NCBI GenBank assembly: GCA_038525315.1
Contig: JBCBHU010000001.1
Coordinates: 620,001-684,000 of the forward strand
DNA length: 64,000 nt
Direction: 5' to 3'
Origin: Pseudahrensia sp038525315
GTDB taxonomy: Bacteria; Pseudomonadota; Alphaproteobacteria; Rhizobiales; Rhizobiaceae
Shown here: positions 7,055 to 15,759 of the stretch, one piece after another
Numbering within the stretch: position 1 is the stretch's first letter
How the letters are laid out: the number at the start of each line of letters is the position of its first letter
Translations under genes and position numbers: made by a program
The notes under the pieces: generated by a model
Told to the model about the DNA's origin: nothing
The model's input: only the letters and a program-made list of their open reading frames with translations
The model's database searches: none

Positions 7055-7783
7055 CTACCATGTGCGTTTGGGGCCGGTGTCGATGTGGTAGTGGCCGGCG
7101 GGGTAGCGTTTGTAGCCGCCCACGAGGGGGTGACGGGCGAGCCAGCGGGTGAGGCCCTTGGTGGTGCCGCGCACGCGAAAATCCACGGCCTGACAGCGCA
7201 AGTGATAGGAGCGGCGTTTGCCCCCCACCTTGCGGTTGCGCTTGGTGCTGCGGTGGGTGGAGTTGACGATGACCTTCCCGTATTTTTTGGAAATTTGAGT
7301 GATGACGGTCTTCAGCCGGCCAGGGACACATTTCCATGGGGCGTTGCGCACGATGCCTTTGCTGCGGCCGCCCACGAAGGCGTTGGTGGATTTTTTGATC
7401 CGCTTCACCTTACCCTTTTTGGTGACTGCCTTCCGGCGCTTGGCGGTTTTGGTCGTCCGCCGGGTGTTCTTTTTGGTGGCTTTGGCCTTGCGCGCTTTTT
7501 TGAGAGCGCGCTGTTTTTTCAGCCGGGCTTCCGTGCTCTTGGCCTTTGCCGATTTTGATGCCCGTTTGGCGGCGAAGGCTTTTTGACGTTTGATGCGGTT
7601 GGCCTTGGCCCGTTTGCGGGCGGCCTCAATCTTGGCCTTGCGCTTGGCGTCCACCGAGGTGCCCAGCGAGCCTGAGTAGGAAGACACTGAGCTTGTTTGC
7701 GTCGTGGTGGCGGAACACGCCGAAATGAGTGCGCACAGGACAAGCACCACGGCCACGCGGCCGCGCTGGAAAAAACTGGTCAT
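7055..7783 (-). CDS. Lipoprotein with long basic linker and M15-like domain
   Basis: The predicted protein has 242 residues. Residues 1-23 are a lipoprotein signal ending L-I-S-A-C23. A Ser/Thr-rich stretch follows, then ~90 residues (46-135) that are almost only Lys, Arg and Ala, resembling histone H1 tails. Residues ~146-242 are an M15/DUF882 domain with H194, D201 and H231-x-H233, paralogous to the neighbouring lipoprotein. The basic linker could bind anionic cell-wall or LPS polymers, or DNA; that is inference. ATG 7783 is chosen for the compact signal peptide; ATG 7801 is also possible. Confidence 0.82.
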   Translation of the reverse strand: MTSFFQRGRVAVVLVLCALISACSATTTQTSSVSSYSGSLGTSVDAKRKAKIEAARKRAKANRIKRQKAFAAKRASKSAKAKSTEARLKKQRALKKARKAKATKKNTRRTTKTAKRRKAVTKKGKVKRIKKSTNAFVGGRSKGIVRNAPWKCVPGRLKTVITQISKKYGKVIVNSTHRSTKRNRKVGGKRRSYHLRCQAVDFRVRGTTKGLTRWLARHPLVGGYKRYPAGHYHIDTGPKRTW

Positions 7784-7801
7784 CGTCAAAAAACCCCGCA
7801 T

Positions 7802-8060
7802 TGAACGCGCGCCACACCCTTTGCGGGCGCAGATCGGACCGTGAAATGATGGTGTGAACCAAAAAGTTTTGAGTGAACCGGGAGGTTCGCAGTGCTGAAT
7901 GCCGGATTGAACGCAAACCATTTATCCGGCCGTTGACCCTCGAGCGGGCCCTGATCAGCGCTGGGGGCCGAGTGGGGGCCAAATGTGGCAATCCCGTGGT
8001 AAAAGGGGCTGGGTAACAGTCACACCATGTTTCACCAGGTTACATGACACCGTTACACGG
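7802..8060. other. Intergenic region before acs, no gene seen
   Basis: The lipoprotein gene and acs diverge across about 400 bases. I see no coding signal here on either strand. The acs-proximal part holds the 13-bp tandem repeat described separately, and the promoters of both genes should lie here. Confidence 0.6.
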
Positions 8061-8099
8061 GGCCTCCCCACGGGCCCTCCCCACGGGCCCTCCCCACGG
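8061..8099 (+). repeat. Three 13-bp tandem repeats upstream of acs
   Basis: GGCCTCCCCACGG is followed by two copies of GCCCTCCCCACGG without gaps. The array ends 83 bases before the acs start codon, inside its promoter or leader region. Confidence 0.85.
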
Positions 8100-8182
8100 G
8101 CAATGGGGCCGTCCAACGTCTAATGGACGGCCTTTCCTTTCGTCTCTATCAAAGAGCCCACGATCAGGGAGGAGAGTGATCC

Positions 8183-10138
8183 ATGGACCAAAAAATATAC
8201 CCCGTGCCCGCCCCGGTGGCGGCCCGCGCCCATGTGAATAATGACCAGTATCTGGCGAAATACGAGGCCAGTGTCGCTGATCCTGACCAGTTTTGGATGG
8301 AGGAAGGCAAGCGGCTGGACTGGATGAAGCCCTATACCAAGGCTGGCAACTGGACCTATGAGCACCCGGACGTTTCCATCAAATGGTTTGAAGACGGGAA
8401 CCTGAATGTCTGCGTTAATTGCGTGGACCGGCATCTGGAAACCCGCGGCGATCAGACGGCCATCATCTGGGAGGGGGACGACCCCGCCGACGATGCCCAT
8501 ATCACTTACAAACAGCTCCACGAGCACGTGTGCAAACTGGCCAATGCCATGCGCGCCCAGGGTATTTCCAAGGGCGACCGGGTGACGATTTACATGCCCA
8601 TGGTGCCGGAGGCTGCCTATGCAATGCTGGCCTGCGCCCGCATCGGGGCGGTGCATTCCATCGTGTTTGGCGGCTTTTCGCCGGATGCCTTGGCCCAGCG
8701 CATCGTGGACTGTGATTCTTCCTTTGTGATCACCGCCGATGAGGGCCTGCGCGGGGGCAAGAAAGTTCCCCTCAAGGCCAATACGGATGCGGCCATCGCC
8801 ATTGCCAAAGACAAGGGCATGGAGGTGGACAAGGTGTTTGTGGTCAAGCGCACCGGCGGCGACGTGGCGTGGGAAAGCCGCCGCGATGTTTGGTATCACG
8901 AGGCCGTGGCGGACATGGATGCGGACTGCCCGGCGGAAGAGATGAATGCGGAGGACCCGCTTTTCATCCTCTACACGTCCGGTTCCACCGGCCAGCCCAA
9001 GGGGGTGTTGCACACATCCGGCGGCTATCTGGTCTGGGCCTCCATGACCCACCAATACGTGTTCGATTACCACGACGGCGACATCTATTGGTGCACCGCC
9101 GATGTGGGCTGGGTGACGGGACACAGCTATATCGTCTACGGACCGCTGGCCAATGGGGCCACCACGCTCATGTTTGAGGGTGTGCCCAATTATCCCGACA
9201 ATTCCCGCTTCTGGCAGGTCTGCGACAAGCACAAGGTCAATATCTTCTACACGGCTCCCACGGCCATTCGCGCGCTGATGCAGGCGGGCGATGGGCCGGT
9301 GACGGGCACTGACCGTTCCTCCCTGCGTCTTCTGGGTTCGGTGGGCGAGCCCATCAATCCGGAAGCGTGGGAGTGGTATTACAATGTGGTGGGCGAAGGC
9401 CGCTGCCCCATTGTGGACACGTGGTGGCAGACGGAGACGGGCGGTATCATGATCACGCCCCTGCCCGGTGCGACGGACCTCAAGCCCGGTTCCGCCACGC
9501 GGCCCTTCTTTGGCATCCAGCCCCAATTGGTGGACAACGAAGGCAATCCGCTGGAGGGGGCCACGGACGGGAACCTGTGCATCACCCATTCCTGGCCCGG
9601 CCAGATGCGTACGGTCTATGGCGACCATGAGCGCTTCGTGCAGACCTATTTCAGTACCTATAAGGGCAAATATTTCACCGGGGACGGGTGCCGCCGGGAC
9701 GAAGATGGGTATTACTGGATCACCGGTCGGGTGGATGATGTGATCAACGTTTCCGGCCACCGCATGGGCACCGCAGAAGTGGAATCCGCCCTGGTGGCCC
9801 ATGATGCGGTTTCCGAATCCGCCGTGGTGGGCTTTCCCCACGACATCAAGGGGCAGGGCATTTATTGCTATGTGACGCTGATGGCGGGGCAGGACCCCAG
9901 CGAAGAGTTGCGCCAGGCCCTTCGCACCCATGTGCGCAAGGAAATTGGCCCCATTGCCTCGCCCGATGCGATCCAGTTTGCCCCCGGCCTGCCCAAAACC
10001 CGTTCCGGCAAGATCATGCGCCGCATTCTGCGCAAGATTGCGGAGGATGATTTCGGTTCACTGGGGGATACCTCCACATTGGCGGACCCGTCCGTCGTGG
10101 ATGACCTGATCGAAAACCGGCAGAACCGGTCGGATTAA
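8183..10138 (+). CDS. acs: Acetyl-CoA synthetase
   Basis: This 651-residue AMP-forming enzyme activates acetate with ATP and CoA. The adenylate P-loop YTSGSTGQPKG is near residue 262, the WWQTETGG substrate motif near 412, and the C-terminal PKTRSGKIMRR carries Lys610, the residue acetylated in acs regulation. Length is that of Escherichia coli Acs. AGGGAGGAG stands just before ATG 8183. It appears to be a single-gene unit: 13-bp tandem repeats lie upstream and a hairpin terminator follows at 10192. Confidence 0.97.
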   Translation: MDQKIYPVPAPVAARAHVNNDQYLAKYEASVADPDQFWMEEGKRLDWMKPYTKAGNWTYEHPDVSIKWFEDGNLNVCVNCVDRHLETRGDQTAIIWEGDDPADDAHITYKQLHEHVCKLANAMRAQGISKGDRVTIYMPMVPEAAYAMLACARIGAVHSIVFGGFSPDALAQRIVDCDSSFVITADEGLRGGKKVPLKANTDAAIAIAKDKGMEVDKVFVVKRTGGDVAWESRRDVWYHEAVADMDADCPAEEMNAEDPLFILYTSGSTGQPKGVLHTSGGYLVWASMTHQYVFDYHDGDIYWCTADVGWVTGHSYIVYGPLANGATTLMFEGVPNYPDNSRFWQVCDKHKVNIFYTAPTAIRALMQAGDGPVTGTDRSSLRLLGSVGEPINPEAWEWYYNVVGEGRCPIVDTWWQTETGGIMITPLPGATDLKPGSATRPFFGIQPQLVDNEGNPLEGATDGNLCITHSWPGQMRTVYGDHERFVQTYFSTYKGKYFTGDGCRRDEDGYYWITGRVDDVINVSGHRMGTAEVESALVAHDAVSESAVVGFPHDIKGQGIYCYVTLMAGQDPSEELRQALRTHVRKEIGPIASPDAIQFAPGLPKTRSGKIMRRILRKIAEDDFGSLGDTSTLADPSVVDDLIENRQNRSD

Positions 10139-10140
10139 AG

Positions 10141-10187
10141 CTCCCTCAAGCTTGTCCCTCCTGCAAGCTTGCCCTCCCTCAAGCTTG
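10141..10187 (+). repeat. Three imperfect 16-17-bp tandem repeats after acs
   Basis: CTCCCTCAAGCTTG recurs at 10141 and 10174, with the variant CTCCTGCAAGCTTG at 10158. Each holds the palindrome CAAGCTTG, so the array can also form alternative hairpins. It starts two bases after the acs stop codon. Confidence 0.8.
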
Positions 10188-10191
10188 TATT

Positions 10192-10224
10192 AGGGCCATT
10201 CGTGGAAACGCGGATGGCCCTTTT
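10192..10224 (+). terminator. Intrinsic terminator after acs
   Basis: AGGGCCAT (10192-10199) pairs with ATGGCCCT (10214-10221), with an inner CGT/ACG stem, and is followed by TTTT. Confidence 0.75.
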
Positions 10225-10295
10225 CATGCTCGATCAAATGGGCCACCTTGAAAGGCGCGGGGGCGCATGACGACAGTTTTGGGTGGGGGAATTTT

Positions 10296-11726
10296 ATGAA
10301 AACGATGATGAGCCGTTTGACGGCAGGGCTTTTGCTGGCCGCAGCATGGGCAATACCCGCCCATGCCCAACAGGCCGATGATCTGGTCCACGATATGCAG
10401 GGCCTGTTGCAGGATATGGGCAAGGGCAAAAAGCCCGTGGCGCTGAAAATGAACCCGTTGGATATGGGTGGCAATGAAAAGCCCGGCCAGCACGACTGTT
10501 TCTGGATGGGGCCGGTTTATGCGGGGGCCTTCAACGTGGCCTATCCCGATGGCGGCGCCGTTTATTGGCCCGCCACTTTTACCATTCCCGGCCTCGCGGA
10601 GGGGGCCTATCTGGAGATTGCAGGCTCGTTCCCCAAGACGCGTTATTTCTCGCTCCACACCTATGACAAGAAGGCCGCCCCCTACGACCACATCCGCGAT
10701 GAGGAGATCGTGCCCGATGAAGGGTCGCAAAACCCGTTCATTACCGGGCGCTATGACGGCGCCATGAAATACACTTTGCGGGTGGTGGGGGGCGCGCTGC
10801 CCACGGACCCGGCACCCAATACAATTTACATGGGGGCGGCGGACAACATCAATCGGTCGCCCATTTTGGTGCGCCATTACATTCCCGAAACCCCCGACGA
10901 TGAATCCGGCGGCGCGGGCCTGCCGCAGGCGACGCTGGTGACACCGGACGGCACCCGTATCTCCGGGGAGGATGCCTGCGCTGCATTAAAAAGCCCGCCC
11001 GTGGGGGACCCAAGGCGCACCCTGTTTGTGCCGGTGATGGAGAAGGCGGATTTTGACGAAAAGCTCAAAAAGCCCGCCGTCGCCAAATTCTATCTGGACA
11101 CCAAAAAGACCGACTGGAACGTGTTTTGGGACCCCCGCATCAATATGTTGGCCTTCGTCTCCCCACCCCTGCAACGGGTGGCGAAACTGGCTGCACAGGA
11201 AGGTCTGATTCCCAAGACCTCGGGCTTTTATGCCAATCTGGACAATCAATACGTGGCCCTGTCGCTCAACGACAAGTTTGGCGATGTGGTGGTGCTGGAA
11301 GCCAAAATGCCCAAGACGCCCAAGATCGGGTCCGATATGGGCAGCGGCACTTATGATATGCGCTATTGGTCCCTGTGTTCCAACGAATCACTGGTGACGA
11401 CCCGCTTTTCCGCCTGTGTTTATGATTCGCAGGTGGCGCTGGACGCGCAGCGCAATTACACCATTGTGGTGAGCAAAAAGGCTAACCGCCCCGCCAATGC
11501 GAAGGCCGAATGCGGCGTCACATGGCTGGACTGGGGCGATCGGGGGGATGGTGCGGGCCATCCCAACCTCACAACGCTTTTGTTGCGCAACATGGCGCCC
11601 TCGGCGGATTTCGGCAAAGCGGTGCAGGATATTGCCGGCCCCGGTCTGGAGGCCCAGACCATGGGTGATTATCTGCCCAAACCGGTCTACAGCGACAAAG
11701 CCTCTTTTGAAGGGCGGGGGTGTTAG
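10296..11726 (+). CDS. Large secreted protein of unknown function
   Basis: This 476-residue protein has a clear signal peptide ending near AIPAHA (residue ~25). The mature part has no membrane segment, coiled coil or catalytic motif I recognise. It is rich in aromatic residues and Gly/Pro turns, suggesting a beta-rich periplasmic protein; four cysteines are spread through the last two thirds. GTGGGGGAA lies before ATG 10296. It is followed after three bases by the RidA-like gene, so the two are probably cotranscribed. I do not recognise a family. Confidence 0.8.
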   Translation: MKTMMSRLTAGLLLAAAWAIPAHAQQADDLVHDMQGLLQDMGKGKKPVALKMNPLDMGGNEKPGQHDCFWMGPVYAGAFNVAYPDGGAVYWPATFTIPGLAEGAYLEIAGSFPKTRYFSLHTYDKKAAPYDHIRDEEIVPDEGSQNPFITGRYDGAMKYTLRVVGGALPTDPAPNTIYMGAADNINRSPILVRHYIPETPDDESGGAGLPQATLVTPDGTRISGEDACAALKSPPVGDPRRTLFVPVMEKADFDEKLKKPAVAKFYLDTKKTDWNVFWDPRINMLAFVSPPLQRVAKLAAQEGLIPKTSGFYANLDNQYVALSLNDKFGDVVVLEAKMPKTPKIGSDMGSGTYDMRYWSLCSNESLVTTRFSACVYDSQVALDAQRNYTIVVSKKANRPANAKAECGVTWLDWGDRGDGAGHPNLTTLLLRNMAPSADFGKAVQDIAGPGLEAQTMGDYLPKPVYSDKASFEGRGC

Positions 11727-11729
11727 GCC

Positions 11730-12125
11730 ATGACCCGCACGCTGATCTCATCCGGTTCCCCGTTTGAAAAGACCGCCGGGTATTCCCGCGCCGTGGTGCA
11801 GGATACGCCCGCCGGGCGGTGGGTCTTTGTGGCGGGGACCACGGGCTATGACTATGACACGATGACCATGCCCGAAGGTGTGGAGGCCCAGGCACGGCAG
11901 ACCTTGCAGACCATCGGCAAGACCCTGGAAGAGGCCGGGTGCGGCTTTGAGCATGTGGTGCGCTGCACTTATTATGTGACCGACCGGGCCCATGTGGCAA
12001 AGGTGTTCCCCATTTTGGGGGAAGTGTTTGGCGGTGTGCGCCCGGCGGCCACCATGGTGACGTGCCAACTCAATGAGCCGGACATGCTGATCGAGATTGA
12101 GGTGACGGCACTGAAAGTGGATTGA
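11730..12125 (+). CDS. RidA/YjgF-family protein
   Basis: This 131-residue protein belongs to the YjgF/YER057c/UK114 superfamily, whose RidA members hydrolyse reactive enamine/imine intermediates formed by PLP enzymes. The conserved arginine is in VRPAAT and the C-terminal signature IEIEVTAL is present. The chain is typical in length, although the N-terminal part differs from canonical RidA, so it may be one of the Rid2-7 type subgroups. Its start codon follows the preceding stop by three bases. Confidence 0.85.
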   Translation: MTRTLISSGSPFEKTAGYSRAVVQDTPAGRWVFVAGTTGYDYDTMTMPEGVEAQARQTLQTIGKTLEEAGCGFEHVVRCTYYVTDRAHVAKVFPILGEVFGGVRPAATMVTCQLNEPDMLIEIEVTALKVD

Positions 12126-12158
12126 TTGCGCCATTGGGCCCCGGCCGGGGCGGCCCCG

Positions 12159-12193
12159 GGCAGGGCGACTTGGCAGGGCGGCTTGGCAGGGCA
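12159..12193 (+). repeat. Short tandem repeat, 13-bp unit
   Basis: GGCAGGGCGACTT, GGCAGGGCGGCTT and GGCAGGGCA follow one another, about 2.7 copies, in the gap between the RidA-like and PAP2 genes. Confidence 0.65.
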
Positions 12194-12250
12194 GGCCCCG
12201 CGGTCTAAAGGCTGCGTGCTGCTTCCCGTCCATAGCCAAAGTCCCATCGC

Positions 12251-13075
12251 GTGATCCATCTGCCTGACCCCGCCCGCCCCTTTGAAGTGTCGTTTATGGA
12301 ACGGCCGGCCGTGGTGTTTGCCGGGGCGCTGGCGCTCGCCTTTGCCACGCTCATGGCTTTGCGCTGGGCCGCGCCGCTGGAATTGGCCTTGCAGGATGCG
12401 GCTTTTCAGCCCCGCCTGTGCGCGGACGGCCAATCACTGGTGGAGGGCACTCGGCGGTGCGGGTTTTTCCCCCTGCGGGAGGACCCCTTTTGGCGCGGCG
12501 TGCGCGAGCTTGGGTTTCAGGGGCCGCTCTTGCTGATCGGGCTTGGGTCGCTTCTCTATTTGTGGCCGCGCGCCGCAAAACTGCCCATGACCCCCGCGCG
12601 TTTGGCCCCGTTGGTGGTGGCCGCGTCGTCCCTCTGGTTAGGGTCTGTGGCCATAATCAATTTTGTGTTCAAGCCCCTGTTTGGGCGGCCCCGACCCAAT
12701 CATCTGGAGATGTTTGGCGGCACGGACGCTTATATCCTGCCGGGCAGTTTTTCGACCCAGTGTTCCGGCAATTGTTCCTTTGTGTCGGGGGAGGCCAGCA
12801 CGGGATTTGTGTTGGTGATCTTCGCTCTCCTGTTGCCCCCCGCCTGGCGTGGGGCCGGTATTGTGCTGGCCCTTTTGGCGGCGGTGTTGATCAGCGGGTT
12901 GCGGGTGGCCTTTGGCGGGCATTTTTTGTCGGATGTGATTATGGCGTGGTGGATCATTGCGCTGGTGGCGCTGGGCACCGCATGGTTGATGCAGACCCCT
13001 TGGGGTGAGCAACTTCTTGCCCGGTGGTGCGGGGTTTTGAACCGCTGGCGCGGGGTCGCCAGCGCGCAAGTCTGA
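12251..13075 (+). CDS. PAP2-family membrane phosphatase
   Basis: This 274-residue integral membrane protein has about five to six hydrophobic segments. The PAP2 signature is present: a KPLFGRPRP motif (~140), SFVSGEAS in place of the usual PSGH, and GLRVAFGGHFLSD, carrying the catalytic histidine and aspartate. Proteins of this subgroup dephosphorylate lipid or lipid A phosphates at the periplasmic face. The start could be GTG 12251 or ATG 12296; both leave the membrane domain intact. No operon partner is obvious. Confidence 0.85.
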   Translation: MIHLPDPARPFEVSFMERPAVVFAGALALAFATLMALRWAAPLELALQDAAFQPRLCADGQSLVEGTRRCGFFPLREDPFWRGVRELGFQGPLLLIGLGSLLYLWPRAAKLPMTPARLAPLVVAASSLWLGSVAIINFVFKPLFGRPRPNHLEMFGGTDAYILPGSFSTQCSGNCSFVSGEASTGFVLVIFALLLPPAWRGAGIVLALLAAVLISGLRVAFGGHFLSDVIMAWWIIALVALGTAWLMQTPWGEQLLARWCGVLNRWRGVASAQV

Positions 13076-13180
13076 CCTTGCCATGATTATGAAGGCAGCT
13101 TGAAGGCGGGGCGGGGGTGTGCGAAAGCCAACGCAAGAAATGATAGGGCCGTGCTACCGGCTCCTTTGAAGGACAACCCC

Positions 13181-14428
13181 ATGGCAAAGATCAAAAAAGG
13201 TGATGTGAAAAAGGTCGTGCTGGCCTATTCTGGCGGGCTGGACACATCCATCATCCTTAAATGGTTGCAAACGGAATATGACGCGGAGGTGGTGACCTTC
13301 ACCGCCGATCTGGGCCAGTCCACCATTGCCGACGGGGAAGAATTAAAAGAGGCCGAGCGCAAGGCGCAAAACCTGGGCATCAAGGAAATTTACATCGAAG
13401 ACGTGCGGGAAGAATTTATCCGCGATTTCGTCTTTCCCATGTTTCGAGCCAACGCGGTTTACGAGGGCGTCTATCTGCTGGGCACCTCCATCGCCCGCCC
13501 TCTTATTTCTAAACGGCTGATTGAGATTGCCGAGGAAACCGGGGCCGATGCCATCGCCCACGGGGCGACCGGCAAGGGGAACGATCAGGTGCGGTTTGAA
13601 TTGGCCGCCTACGCGCTGAACCCGGATATCAAAGTGATCGCCCCCTGGCGGGAATGGGAGTTTTCCTCCCGTACGGACCTGATGGATTTTGCCGAAAAGC
13701 ACCAGATTCAGATCGCCAAAGACAAGCGCAATGAAGCGCCGTTTTCCGTGGATGCAAACCTGTTGCATTCGTCGTCGGAAGGCAAAGTGCTGGAAGACCC
13801 GGCGGTGGAAGCGCCGGAATACGTCTATATGCGCACCATCGACCCCCAGCAGGCCCCCGATGAACCCACGGAAGTGACCATCGGGTTTGAAAAGGGTGAT
13901 CCGGTCTCCATCAATGGCGAAAAACTTTCCCCCGCCACGTTGTTCACCAAGCTCAATGAGCTTGGCCATGACAATGGCATTGGGCGGCTTGACCTGGTGG
14001 AAAACCGTTTTGTGGGCATGAAATCCCGCGGGGTTTATGAAACCCCCGGCGGCACCATCCTGCTCACCGCCCACCGGGCCATGGAATCCATCACGCTGGA
14101 TCGGGGCGCGGCCCATCTGAAAGACGAGCTTATGCCTCGCTATGCGGAACTGATCTATAACGGTTTTTGGTTTTCTCCGGAACGGGACATGCTGCAAGCG
14201 GCCATTGATGCCAGCCAAACCCATGTGGAGGGCGAGGTGACGCTGAAGCTCTATAAGGGCAATGTCATCGTCGTTTCCCGCGACAGCAAGGCGTCGCTTT
14301 ACTCCGAAGAGCTGGTGACGTTTGAGGACGATGCGGGGGCTTATGATCAGGAGGATGCCCACGGTTTCATCCAGCTGAACGCCTTGCGCCTGCGCACGCT
14401 GGCCGCCCGTAAGAAGCGTATCGGTTAG
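13181..14428 (+). CDS. argG: Argininosuccinate synthase
   Basis: This 415-residue enzyme joins citrulline and aspartate using ATP in arginine synthesis. The ATP-pyrophosphatase loop AYSGGLDTS is at ~15-23, and ATGKGNDQVRFE, the citrulline/aspartate site, follows near residue 130. AAGGA before ATG 13181 fixes the start; an upstream in-frame ATG at 13100 gives sequence unlike the family. Only five bases separate its stop from the TAXI-protein start, so the two may share a transcript. Confidence 0.96.
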   Translation: MAKIKKGDVKKVVLAYSGGLDTSIILKWLQTEYDAEVVTFTADLGQSTIADGEELKEAERKAQNLGIKEIYIEDVREEFIRDFVFPMFRANAVYEGVYLLGTSIARPLISKRLIEIAEETGADAIAHGATGKGNDQVRFELAAYALNPDIKVIAPWREWEFSSRTDLMDFAEKHQIQIAKDKRNEAPFSVDANLLHSSSEGKVLEDPAVEAPEYVYMRTIDPQQAPDEPTEVTIGFEKGDPVSINGEKLSPATLFTKLNELGHDNGIGRLDLVENRFVGMKSRGVYETPGGTILLTAHRAMESITLDRGAAHLKDELMPRYAELIYNGFWFSPERDMLQAAIDASQTHVEGEVTLKLYKGNVIVVSRDSKASLYSEELVTFEDDAGAYDQEDAHGFIQLNALRLRTLAARKKRIG

Positions 14429-14433
14429 GGTTC

Positions 14434-15735
14434 ATGCGCGCCCTCTGGGTTGGCATTTTCGGTCTGATTGTTGCCATCGGTGCGGCAGGGGGCTGGTGGC
14501 TGTATCAGGAGAGCCAGCGCGTCACCACGCTCACCGTGGCGGCGGGGGACCGGGGAAGTGATTCCCACCGCCTGCTGTCGGAAATTTCGGAGGTGGTGGC
14601 GCGCCACAGCGACCGCATCCGCCTGCGGGTGGTGGAAAGTGATACAGCAACGGACGGGATTAATCGCATCAATCGCGGTGAGGTGGATTTGGCCACGGTC
14701 CAGTCCAACACCCCTGCCTATACCAATATTCAATTGGTGGCGGAGTTGTTTGCCGACCACTACCTGCTGATCACACGCCAAGACCCCACGCGGGGCCGCT
14801 TGTCGCCCAAGCTGGACAAGGTGACCGATCTGGAGGGGAAGCGAATTCTTATCCCCCGGTCCGGCACCATCAATAATCGCTCCTTTTGGTCCATGATTGA
14901 CCATTACGGCGTGGCACCGGAGCGCATTCGCACGGTGGCACTGCCCCGGCGGCGCGCCATGGAGCAGTTTATCGCGGGAGACGGGGATGCCATTTTCTTC
15001 TTGCGCTCCCTGCGGGACCCTTTCCTGCTGGCGTTTATCGAAGAGGCTGCGATCCGACGCATTGGCTTGCGCTTCATCCCCATCAATCAGGCCCCGGCCA
15101 TGGCGTTGAAGCGGCCCTATCTGCTGCCCGCCACCATCGTGCGCGGGGCTTTTGATGGATCGCTCCCCTTACCCAAGGAAAGCGTGGAAGTGCCAAGTCT
15201 CACGCGACTTCTCGTGGCCGGTGCCCATGTGAGCGAAGATGCGGTGGCGGAATTGGTGGAGACGGTTTTTTCCAACCGGCTGGACCTGCTCATCCGCATG
15301 CCCCTCTCCAGCCGCATCGCGGACCCCCGCACCGAGGGGCGCGCTGCCCTGGGTCTGCACCCCGGTGCGCAGCGCTATTATGAGCGCAATGAGCCGTCCT
15401 TTTTGCAGGAAAATGCCGAACCCATGGCGCTGATGGTCACACTTTCAGCGCTCCTGTTCTCCGCTCTACTGGGCCTGCGGCGCACCCTGCTGGCCCGGGC
15501 CAAAAACCGGGCTGATGTTTATAACGAGACGCTGTTGGACATCGCCGTCCGCGCCCGCAACAGCCAGGATGGGGACGATCTGCGCGCCATGCGTGAGGAA
15601 CTGGGCATGACCATGGAAACGGTGGTGCGGGCGCTGGACGAGGACCGGGTGACGGAAGAGGGCTTCCAGTCGTTTACACTTTTGTGGAATTCCGTGCGCG
15701 ATACGGTGAATGAGCGGCTTCGTGATTTGCGGTAG
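14434..15735 (+). CDS. TAXI-family solute-binding protein with membrane anchors
   Basis: This 433-residue protein has a hydrophobic N-terminal segment (~4-22), a TAXI/NMT1-type periplasmic binding domain (~30-310, including DLEGKRILIPRSGT) and a second membrane segment (~328-346) followed by a ~85-residue cytoplasmic helical tail. TAXI proteins usually feed TRAP transporters, but no TRAP permease gene is nearby. The C-terminal anchor and tail suggest a sensor or tethered receptor; this is inference. It follows argG by five bases. Confidence 0.82.
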   Translation: MRALWVGIFGLIVAIGAAGGWWLYQESQRVTTLTVAAGDRGSDSHRLLSEISEVVARHSDRIRLRVVESDTATDGINRINRGEVDLATVQSNTPAYTNIQLVAELFADHYLLITRQDPTRGRLSPKLDKVTDLEGKRILIPRSGTINNRSFWSMIDHYGVAPERIRTVALPRRRAMEQFIAGDGDAIFFLRSLRDPFLLAFIEEAAIRRIGLRFIPINQAPAMALKRPYLLPATIVRGAFDGSLPLPKESVEVPSLTRLLVAGAHVSEDAVAELVETVFSNRLDLLIRMPLSSRIADPRTEGRAALGLHPGAQRYYERNEPSFLQENAEPMALMVTLSALLFSALLGLRRTLLARAKNRADVYNETLLDIAVRARNSQDGDDLRAMREELGMTMETVVRALDEDRVTEEGFQSFTLLWNSVRDTVNERLRDLR

Positions 15736-15759
15736 GTAAAAAAGCGATGCTTCAGTCTT

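Noticed and set aside
8120..9931. A 603-codon open frame on the minus strand opposite acs.
   Set aside because: It mirrors acs codon structure in a GC-rich gene, is His/Gly-rich without any family, and acs itself is unmistakable.
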